Part shown: positions 1-6,501 of the stretch, piece after piece
Numbering within the stretch: position 1 is the first letter of the stretch
Layout: the number at the start of each line of letters is the position of its first letter
From: Spirosoma radiotolerans
Lineage (GTDB): Bacteria; Bacteroidota; Bacteroidia; Cytophagales; Spirosomataceae
Reading direction: 5' to 3'
Assembly: GCF_000974425.1 (NCBI RefSeq)
Contig: NZ_CP010429.1
Span: forward strand, 5,441,501 to 5,505,500
DNA length: 64,000 nucleotides
The notes under the pieces: model-generated
Told to the model about the DNA's origin: nothing
The model's input: the letters and a program-made list of their open reading frames with translations, nothing else
The model's database searches: none
Translations under genes and position numbers: made by a program

Positions 1-325
1 CGTCCATGTCATAAACAAACACGCCAGGGATGCGCGCAAACAGCTGACGGGGGCTTTTATCTGCCACGTTGGCATCAATGTCGGCCAACCGGATGACTTC
101 GTTGCGCTTTCCGCTCATTAGGTAAGTACCATGCACAGCAGGCAACGACTCAACTACCGTTGGGCGAAACCCTTTTACCGTTACCTGATTCAGTGTTCGG
201 CTGGGTAACGAGTCCGTTAATGGCCCATATGCCAGGCGTTGGGTGAACGGCTGAGCTATTAGATTACCCGTCAGACAGACGGCTAAACTAAACAGCCAAA
301 GCCGTATTCTTTCCCTATTTTTCAT
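1..325 (-). CDS. TonB-dependent receptor, FecA-like, 5' part only (gene runs off the window)
   Basis: The gene begins at an ATG at 325 on the minus strand and stays open to base 1, giving about 108 residues. An N-terminal signal peptide ends near the Ala-Gln at residues 24-25. After that comes a stretch resembling the start of the plug domain of FecA-like receptors: LNQVTVKGF, then SGKRNEVIRL, then SPRQLFARIPGVFVYD. Such proteins are outer-membrane barrels that take up ferric chelates or other ligands using TonB energy. The ligand cannot be inferred because the barrel lies outside the window. It is last in a run of four minus-strand envelope genes, 73 nt after the preceding barrel gene. Confidence 0.8.
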   Translation of the reverse strand, partial: MKNRERIRLWLFSLAVCLTGNLIAQPFTQRLAYGPLTDSLPSRTLNQVTVKGFRPTVVESLPAVHGTYLMSGKRNEVIRLADIDANVADKSPRQLFARIPGVFVYDMD

Positions 326-398
326 AAGCAGATTTTCGGGCAGAACAGAGAGACTGTTCAATTCAATGACTCTCCGTTCCACCCGCAACGTCAGGGAA

Positions 399-1514
399 TT
401 AAAACCAGCGCGATACATTAATTGAAACCAGGTAATCGGCGAAGGCCGCATCGCCATGTTTCAGGCCCAGCGGATCGAGTCGGTCGGCATAGCTGGTGAT
501 GCGGTTGCGGTAAACAGCCACCGGCACCGTGGCCGCGATGGACGTTTTATGACGCATGTACGACAGGCCCGGCTCGACCGACACGATATAACCAGGACGA
601 CGGAATCCACTACTACCGCCAAACGCATCAATGGCGGGCACGCCTTCTACGCGGCCACCCAACATAACGGCCAGACCCGGAATCGCTTTGATGGATTGGC
701 TTAAGCCAAGGCGAGCGGCAAACTGATCGGCTACGGAGAAATTGCCCGTTACCAGATCAATCGTTGTGGCTTCCGGGTTGCGCACGGTGCTGTTGGTTTC
801 GCGTGGGTTGAACAGATAAAAGCCGTTTGCGTAGGCGGTCAGCGTTTTAGTAAGCGACATATACCCCTGAAGCTCAACACTTACCCCCACGCCACCATCG
901 CCCAATTGAATCGACTGATCAACAGGTTTGTTGATCGTATAATCTGTGCCTTCCTTGGTCAGTCGGTGGAAGTCGTCAGTTACGCCATAATTGCCCGTCG
1001 GCAGTTTTACACCCAGACCCACCGCTAAATTGGCTTTTGGTAACTTTACTGGGTTCACAAGCCAGTAGCTACCCGAAAGGCGCAAATCACCAATTCCCTG
1101 CGACTGGGTATCAAACCGTTTTTGTTGAGGATTCTGGGCAATGGTGTTGCCATAATGTTCATAAAGCGACGAACGGTCGTTATATTGAATGGGCAGATTG
1201 ACCGAGAATGATAACCGCTGATTGACCAGGTAGGTAAGTCCCAGATCGATGGCATGCGACACGTTGATGACGTTGGTGCCTTGTTCAACGCGCTGTTTTT
1301 GCTCCTCGTCGCCAACAAAATGCTTGTAGGAGCGATAGAACCGGTAGCCCGCCGATACCTGCCAGTGACCATTCCGTTGTTTGAAGTAATCAGCCGAGCC
1401 CGCGGGAGCGGCACAACTCATGTGGCGAACGGCCACACAACCCTGCGCCAACGCAGACGCATTAAAAAGAACGATATAAGCGAACGCCAGAACGATTGTA
1501 TAAATCGATTTCAT
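399..1514 (-). CDS. Outer-membrane beta-barrel protein of unknown ligand (transporter-like)
   Basis: The protein has 371 residues. The start is placed at the ATG at 1514 because a good signal peptide (MKSIYTIVLAFAYIV to ALAQ) begins there; the frame stays open further upstream but that part looks non-coding. The mature protein starts with a Cys-rich stretch (GCVAVRHMSC), then has alternating amphipathic strands typical of barrels, such as WQVSAGYRFYRSYKHF and LSFSVNLPIQYND. It ends in VSINVSRWF, whose terminal aromatic residue is the usual barrel-insertion signal. It resembles the broad group of MetA-pathway/FadL-like transporters, but no substrate can be assigned. It lies upstream of the TonB receptor on the same strand, so shared transcription is plausible. 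Confidence 0.65.
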   Translation of the reverse strand: MKSIYTIVLAFAYIVLFNASALAQGCVAVRHMSCAAPAGSADYFKQRNGHWQVSAGYRFYRSYKHFVGDEEQKQRVEQGTNVINVSHAIDLGLTYLVNQRLSFSVNLPIQYNDRSSLYEHYGNTIAQNPQQKRFDTQSQGIGDLRLSGSYWLVNPVKLPKANLAVGLGVKLPTGNYGVTDDFHRLTKEGTDYTINKPVDQSIQLGDGGVGVSVELQGYMSLTKTLTAYANGFYLFNPRETNSTVRNPEATTIDLVTGNFSVADQFAARLGLSQSIKAIPGLAVMLGGRVEGVPAIDAFGGSSGFRRPGYIVSVEPGLSYMRHKTSIAATVPVAVYRNRITSYADRLDPLGLKHGDAAFADYLVSINVSRWF

Positions 1515-1779
1515 GGATAACAAAGTCTGAATGAGAGAAAATGAATTGACGTATGATCCCTGTCGACAGGAGACAACGCAGCATCCAGCCAGTGCAGGGC
1601 ACAAGCTGAGGCCGGACATGAACTCATTGACAGGAATAAATAGGCTCGCAATCGCGCCTGGAACTGGTCAGCTAGCGGTATGGCCGATGTTTCGCTGGTG
1701 CCCTCAGGGGCATCGAAACGCATCATTACAGCCTGCTCACGCCAGAAAGCGCAGCCAGAAACACGATCAGGAATTCACC

Positions 1780-2319
1780 TCAGACTTCGGGAGGGGGCGA
1801 ATGAACGGGGAGGGCGCGGGCCGCTGTTACGAATAACAGATTCGGAATACGAATCGCTTCACGCCAGGTAGGAGAGCAAAAATTGAAAATGTCGCGCGGG
1901 TTGGGCGAATACTCTTTTAGTAAAAACTTAAGCAGCTTACTGGCTTTTTTGTGCGAATCCGACGCGCCGGAAACGTGGTCATTCATGAACGAGAGTAGAT
2001 CACTCTGCCAGAACGAATGACTCTCGGCCTGCAAGCCGGTGATATGCAGGATATCCCCCTGAATTTCCAGGCTCACGACACTATAATACTGGCCATGATA
2101 GCTGAACCCGTCGGAGGTCGTGCGGGTAAGGGCATTGGCATCGGGTTTGTCTTTCAGCGGAATCTGAAACTCCACCATGCTATCGACCGAGCGGTATACC
2201 ATAAGCCGTTCCGATAAGTCATGCTCTGCCTGCCACCACGTACCGACAAACACCAGCACATAAGCCAGTGTGTGGTAGAGGAACAGGCCAAAGAGACCAA
2301 TGGAAACCGCTTTTTTCAA
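1780..2319 (-). CDS. Hypothetical membrane-anchored protein
   Basis: I do not recognise this 179-residue protein. One N-terminal hydrophobic helix (residues about 5-27, IGLFGLFLYHTLAYVLVFVG) is followed by a soluble part that should lie in the periplasm. The C-terminus is Pro-rich (PVHSPPPEV). The start appears to be TTG at 2319, because an in-frame stop lies four codons upstream and no ATG fits before the hydrophobic helix. It lies between the DUF2490 gene and the barrel gene, all on the minus strand, with 84 nt to the former. A role in the envelope is inferred only from location and anchor. Confidence 0.5.
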   Translation of the reverse strand: MKKAVSIGLFGLFLYHTLAYVLVFVGTWWQAEHDLSERLMVYRSVDSMVEFQIPLKDKPDANALTRTTSDGFSYHGQYYSVVSLEIQGDILHITGLQAESHSFWQSDLLSFMNDHVSGASDSHKKASKLLKFLLKEYSPNPRDIFNFCSPTWREAIRIPNLLFVTAARALPVHSPPPEV

Positions 2320-2343
2320 AACTATAGTGAGTTAAAGTTTTCT

Positions 2344-2372
2344 CAAAAATAATACAAAATTTTTTAACAAAA
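2344..2372 (-). promoter_or_regulatory. Candidate promoter for the 1780-2319 gene
   Basis: Read on the minus strand, TATTTTTG (2351-2344) fits the Bacteroidota -7 element TAnnTTTG, and TTTTG (2372-2368) could be the -33 element. The spacing (about 16) is shorter than the usual 19 or so, so this is tentative. It would start transcription about 20 nt before the TTG start codon. Confidence 0.35.
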
Positions 2373-2403
2373 GACATACCAACCGGGTTTCCTGTAATTT
2401 TAC

Positions 2404-3186
2404 TCAATTTTGAGGGGTAAAAAACCAGACGCCCACCTCCGATAAGTCAAACGAAGTGATCCAGGTAGCCTGCAACAGGTGTAAATAGCGATGGTCCTGC
2501 TGCGGGTTTCGGATTAAGTACTGGTACATGTAGCCCAATTCAATCTTGCCAAATCGACCGGTGTTGTAACCCATCCCTCCATACAGCCAGTTCTCCCCGT
2601 AAAAAGCATTCCTGGCACTGATAGGGCTGTTTTTTGCGCCCGACAGGCATAGAAAAGCTTCATTGGAGGCCGATGCGTAGAACCCCTTCGACTGACGTTT
2701 GGGATCATACAACGGCAGATTGACGCCCAGCTGATACCGAAACAAGGTAGCATAGGACCATTGGCTGGTTTTCATGTTGAGCGGGTATCGTTCTTCATAC
2801 CGCAGCCGATGCGACACTTTCAACCGCCCCAGACTGGACACATCGTGTGTAACAGCAACTTGCGCCCAAAGCCTGTTTTCATTGACATGCAACCCAAACA
2901 GGTTGTGCTTCACATAGGCATAACCGACGCCAAGCTGCATGTTTGGCCGGATTCTGTACAGCAGACTCGGCTGTAGGTAATACTGAAGGGCAGTGGCCGG
3001 AAACTCCTTATTTTCAACGGTTTGGTGAAACGCGTCTATTGTCGATGACAGATATAGGTTGTACTGAAACTTCTTACTCAGATTCCCGGATTGAGAGAGG
3101 GCCGGAAAAAACCCATAAAATGTCCAGTCCTGTGCCAGGCTTATCGGACCATATATCAATAAACAAAAGAGATAAACGTAACGCAT
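2404..3186 (-). CDS. DUF2490 family outer-membrane protein
   Basis: This 260-residue protein has a signal peptide (MRYVYLFCLLIYGPISLAQ) followed by short beta strands. The pattern is that of DUF2490: an early W-x-F stretch, a central RLRYEERY motif near residue 125, and a C-terminal strand FDLSEVGVWFF. Family members are predicted outer-membrane barrels of unknown function, common in Bacteroidota. It is the first gene of the minus-strand envelope run and is divergent from moaA, with which it shares a 199-nt spacer. Confidence 0.75.
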   Translation of the reverse strand: MRYVYLFCLLIYGPISLAQDWTFYGFFPALSQSGNLSKKFQYNLYLSSTIDAFHQTVENKEFPATALQYYLQPSLLYRIRPNMQLGVGYAYVKHNLFGLHVNENRLWAQVAVTHDVSSLGRLKVSHRLRYEERYPLNMKTSQWSYATLFRYQLGVNLPLYDPKRQSKGFYASASNEAFLCLSGAKNSPISARNAFYGENWLYGGMGYNTGRFGKIELGYMYQYLIRNPQQDHRYLHLLQATWITSFDLSEVGVWFFTPQN

Positions 3187-3337
3187 TGATCAATAGAACG
3201 GTGGGGAGAAAGTGCTTCTGGTCACCGTCAACCAAATAGTATGCCAATGCACGCCCTTTATAGACTTTTTCCGCCTGAATGCATCGTTAACCTACTTTAT
3301 CCTTCTGTCTATCCGACAAGTACCACCAGAAATGAGA

Positions 3338-3368
3338 TTGCCCGCTGCAATCAAAAGCTGTAGATTTG
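3338..3368 (+). promoter_or_regulatory. Promoter of moaA (Bacteroidota type)
   Basis: TAGATTTG at 3361-3368 matches the -7 consensus TAnnTTTG exactly. TTG at 3338-3340 lies about 20 nt upstream as the -33 element. Transcription would begin near 3375, about 11 nt before the ATG at 3386. This supports the short start for MoaA, because the upstream in-frame ATG at 3212 would lie before the transcript. Confidence 0.65.
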
Positions 3369-3385
3369 TGTTAGTAGACTACCGC

Positions 3386-4366
3386 ATGATTTACGACAAC
3401 CACAATCGCCCCATCACGTACGTCCGGCTGGCCGTAACGGACCGCTGCAATCTACGGTGCTTCTACTGCATGCCCGAAGAAGGCATTAAGTATTTACCGA
3501 AGCATCAGGTACTGACCTACGAAGAAATGGAGCGGCTGGTACGGGTGCTGGCTCAGTTAGGGGTTCAAAAAGTGCGGATTACAGGTGGAGAACCTTTCGT
3601 GCGAGCAGGTCTGATGGATTTCCTGCATCGGCTGGCTGAGATTGACGGCCTGAATGACATTTCCCTCACAACAAACGGTGTTTTAACCGCTCCGCACGTC
3701 GGGGCACTGGCTGCTCTGGGCGTTAAGTCGGTAAATTTAAGCCTGGACACACTCGATCGGGAGCGATTTCGCCAGATAACCCGGCGCGATGAGTTACCCG
3801 CCGTTTTGAAAACCCTCGATGCGCTCCTGGCAGCCGGTATTCATACGAAGATTAATGCGGTGGTCATGGACGGACAGAATACGCAGGATCTGGTTCCGCT
3901 GACGGACATGACCCGCACCATGCCCGTTGACGTCCGGTTTATTGAGGAAATGCCCTTCAATGGCGAAGGCAGCCATTACCCGGTGCTCCACTGGACGCAC
4001 CGCCGAATTGTCGAAGAAATTCAGAGCCACTTTCCCGATCTACAGAAGTTACCAGACCCACCCTTTTCTACTTCAGCCAATTACCAGGTTCCAGGGCATC
4101 AGGGCACTATTGGCGTCATTGCGGCTTTCAGCCGGACTTTCTGCGGCACCTGTAACCGAATTCGTATGACGGCGCAGGGTACCTTAAAAACCTGCCTGTA
4201 TGACAACGGAGTGCTGGATGTTCGGGCCTTGCTTCGGGGTGGCGCTTCGGACGACGAGCTAACGGTTGCCTTCCTGAAAGCCTTTTCGCACCGCCCGGCC
4301 AATGGCTTCGAAGCCGAACAGCAACGAGATACTGTTACGGAGTCGATGTCTACCATTGGCGGGTAA
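3386..4366 (+). CDS. moaA: GTP 3',8-cyclase MoaA (molybdenum cofactor biosynthesis)
   Basis: This radical SAM enzyme converts GTP to 3',8-cyclo-GTP, the first step of molybdopterin synthesis in the cytosol. The N-terminal cluster motif is CNLRCFYC (C21, C25, C28). The C-terminal cluster ligands are C253, C256 and C270 in FCGTCNRIRM and LKTC. The protein ends in the conserved Gly-Gly tail (STIGG). At 326 residues it has normal family length. The frame is open 58 codons further upstream, but that extension is unlike MoaA and contains the promoter. It stands alone: no other moa or moe gene is nearby. It converges with the binding-protein gene, with only 31 nt between them. Confidence 0.96.
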   Translation: MIYDNHNRPITYVRLAVTDRCNLRCFYCMPEEGIKYLPKHQVLTYEEMERLVRVLAQLGVQKVRITGGEPFVRAGLMDFLHRLAEIDGLNDISLTTNGVLTAPHVGALAALGVKSVNLSLDTLDRERFRQITRRDELPAVLKTLDALLAAGIHTKINAVVMDGQNTQDLVPLTDMTRTMPVDVRFIEEMPFNGEGSHYPVLHWTHRRIVEEIQSHFPDLQKLPDPPFSTSANYQVPGHQGTIGVIAAFSRTFCGTCNRIRMTAQGTLKTCLYDNGVLDVRALLRGGASDDELTVAFLKAFSHRPANGFEAEQQRDTVTESMSTIGG

Positions 4367-4397
4367 TAGCTAGCGTTAATGGATGCTTACTTAAGCT

Positions 4398-5354
4398 CTA
4401 GCGCATCATAGCGGGAACACCATCCAGAAACTTGTTCGTGAACAACGTGTCAACGTCCATACGCTGAATCAACTCACCATCTCGATCACTGAGCAAGTGG
4501 TTGCGGATCATCCAATTGACGAAAGACACCCATACATTGCGGTGCATGAAGCCCCAATGGCCTTCACCATCCAGGTAATAGCCCGAAACCAGTTGCTGGC
4601 TTTGCTCCAGAAAATTTCGCTTGGTGAGTGTTGGATGATTGGCCGTTTTCATCAACAGCCGAACCGATTCATCCGGGTTTTTTATCGCAAACCGATAGCC
4701 AGCCGCCGTCTCCTCCAGAAACCGGCGCAACGCATCGCCATTTTGTTCTGTCCACTGGCTGTGAGCCGTCAGCACGGGATTATAGCCATAGGGAATTTCG
4801 TATTCGTCAAACAAAAACTGGTTCAGATCAACGCCCTGAATATCGGCCTGCACCCCTTCCCAGGTCAACCAGCACCAGGCCGCATCAACTTCGCGGGTTA
4901 ACAAAGCCCGCCAAATGCCGTCCCACCCGAGTTTATGGGAGATAAACTGCCCGCGTCCGTCATCATTCTGAATAAGCTGCCGAATCATATCGTCCTCATA
5001 GCGAGCGCCATACGAACCATAAACTTTACCATCAAGCTCCCGAGGACGGCTGATGCCACTTTCTTTAAGGGTAACGATGGCGCTAATGTCCCGTGCAAGA
5101 ACGGCCGCAACCGCTATTAGGGGCACGCCATTTGTCTGGTAGCTAACCACGCTCTCTGAGGGAGTGATGGCTAATTCGGCTTCTCCTTTAGATACCCGCC
5201 GGGCGGGCATTGTCCGGTACTCATCCTGATCGGGCGATATAAGTTCTACGTCGAGCCCTACCTGACTGTAAAACCCTTTGGCCAGGGCAACATAAAAGCC
5301 GGTATGGTTAGTATTAGGTGTCCTATCAAGGGCTAAACGAATGCGAGTATTCAT
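4398..5354 (-). CDS. NMT1/THI5-like substrate-binding-fold protein without signal peptide
   Basis: The 318-residue protein has the periplasmic-binding fold of the NMT1/THI5-like (ThiY) group. It opens with IRLALDRTPNTNHTGFYVAL and AKGFYSQVGLDVELI, continues with ELAITPSESVVSY, and has the late motif WGFMHRNVWVSFVNWMI typical of ThiY-like binders. Most relatives are secreted lipoproteins of pyrimidine or sulfonate ABC importers, but here there is no signal peptide or lipobox and no permease or ATPase gene nearby. It is not a canonical THI5 pyrimidine synthase: the position of the substrate histidine is Ser, and the CCCFC iron-binding motif is absent. A cytosolic ligand-binding or enzymatic role is possible. 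Confidence 0.7.
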   Translation of the reverse strand: MNTRIRLALDRTPNTNHTGFYVALAKGFYSQVGLDVELISPDQDEYRTMPARRVSKGEAELAITPSESVVSYQTNGVPLIAVAAVLARDISAIVTLKESGISRPRELDGKVYGSYGARYEDDMIRQLIQNDDGRGQFISHKLGWDGIWRALLTREVDAAWCWLTWEGVQADIQGVDLNQFLFDEYEIPYGYNPVLTAHSQWTEQNGDALRRFLEETAAGYRFAIKNPDESVRLLMKTANHPTLTKRNFLEQSQQLVSGYYLDGEGHWGFMHRNVWVSFVNWMIRNHLLSDRDGELIQRMDVDTLFTNKFLDGVPAMMR

Positions 5355-5645
5355 ACTACGGTAATGCTACGGCTCTTATGGGCCAGATCAAAAATTAAGG
5401 GTCGCCATGCAGGCCATTCTAAACAAATTAATTTGCTGATAACGAACGCATTAGTATACGTAACAACAACGGTAACGACCTATATACCGGCTGCCATTAA
5501 TTAACCACACAACCGATGTAAGGTTTTTTTAAATACGAAGCCATTAGCAAGAAAAGGTCAATAAGCGAATAATTTAGTAGGAATCTTAAAATCCGCGAAA
5601 TCTGAGATCAATTACCACCTTTATCGACAGAATTGCCCGGCTTAC

Positions 5646-6416
5646 TTACCCGACAAACAGAATTTCATCTTTCAAGGCTTTCTCATACTTCTCTTTATCA
5701 AACCGGTACAAATACGGAGCCTTATGAGCACCACCCGTTTTGCGCTCCTCCAGGCGTTCCAGAATGTCGTATCCGAGCATCCGTTTCTGAAAATTCCGCC
5801 GATCGAGTGATTGCCCCAGAATTGTTTCGTACAGCTGTTGCAAATCGGGCATGGTGAACTTAGTCGGCAACAGATTGTAGCCAACAGGCTGGTAGCTGAG
5901 TTGACGGCGCAGGGTTTTCAGTGCCAGCGTAACCATGTCGTTGTGATCGAACAGCAAGGGCGGAATTTGATCGATATCCCACCAGCGACACTCTTCCGTA
6001 AAGAAATCAGGTGAAGGCGTCACTTCGGCAAACTCGACCAGCGCATAGTACCCCACCGACACGTCACGGGTAATGATCTCTTTACCTAGTTCAATGGGCA
6101 GCCCCAGCTTTGCCAGCGTTTCTTGGAACGAGTAATTCTTATACCGCTCTACATCGCCAAAGGTGTAAAACTGCTGCAGAAAAATTTCGCTCAGACCGGT
6201 CCGTTCCTGTAAGTTGCGATGGGCTGCGTCATCCAGATTTTCCCCATGAAGCACCCGGCCGCCCGGCAGGCACCAGTCCTCTGTTCCTTTCCAGCGCAAC
6301 AGCAATACCTTCAGTTGCCCATCGTGAAATCCGAAGATGGTACAGTCGAGGGATATATGGGGCAAGTAATTTTTCAGTTCGTCAATGAACCGCAGCACTT
6401 CATTTTGGTACTCCAT
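5646..6416 (-). CDS. Nudix-fold transcriptional regulator (NrtR/AraR-like)
   Basis: The protein has 256 residues: an N-terminal Nudix domain (about 20-150) and a C-terminal winged-helix-like part (about 155-250, with RNFQKRMLGYDILERLEE). The Nudix box begins at G53 and keeps E59, R67, E71 and G74, but two acidic residues of REuxEE are changed (N68, R72), so hydrolysis is unlikely. This matches the NrtR-related regulators of sugar or cofactor use, in which the Nudix domain senses a metabolite. It diverges from the PQQ-type sugar dehydrogenase gene, and two matched dyads lie between them, so autoregulation and control of the dehydrogenase are likely. Confidence 0.8.
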   Translation of the reverse strand: MEYQNEVLRFIDELKNYLPHISLDCTIFGFHDGQLKVLLLRWKGTEDWCLPGGRVLHGENLDDAAHRNLQERTGLSEIFLQQFYTFGDVERYKNYSFQETLAKLGLPIELGKEIITRDVSVGYYALVEFAEVTPSPDFFTEECRWWDIDQIPPLLFDHNDMVTLALKTLRRQLSYQPVGYNLLPTKFTMPDLQQLYETILGQSLDRRNFQKRMLGYDILERLEERKTGGAHKAPYLYRFDKEKYEKALKDEILFVG

Positions 6417-6440
6417 AGAGGAATTTTTAACTTATTTATA

Positions 6441-6496
6441 GTGTGTAAAACCAACACAATGAAAAATAATACTATTATTGTGTTGATTTTACACAT
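6441..6496. promoter_or_regulatory. Double operator in the Nudix regulator/sugar dehydrogenase spacer
   Basis: Two 20-bp arms (6441-6460 and 6477-6496) form an inverted repeat with 18 of 20 matching positions and a 16-nt AT-rich centre. Each arm is itself a dyad: GTGT, seven bases, ACAC (6443-6457 and 6480-6494). This looks like two binding sites for a dimeric regulator placed in mirror orientation. The right site ends five bases before the dehydrogenase ATG and the left site ends 24 bases before the regulator ATG, so occupancy should affect both genes. The factor is inferred to be the adjacent Nudix-type regulator. Confidence 0.65.
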
Positions 6497-6501
6497 CAAC
6501 T

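Noticed and set aside
3212-3385. N-terminal extension of MoaA by 58 residues
   Set aside because: The extra part does not resemble MoaA, and the -33/-7 promoter elements lie inside it.
4398-5354. Call as THI5 (HMP-P synthase)
   Set aside because: The substrate His is replaced by Ser in ITPSESVVS and there is no CCCFC motif.
5646-6416. Call as an active Nudix hydrolase
   Set aside because: Two metal-binding acidic residues of the Nudix box are changed (N68, R72) and a C-terminal winged-helix-like part is present.
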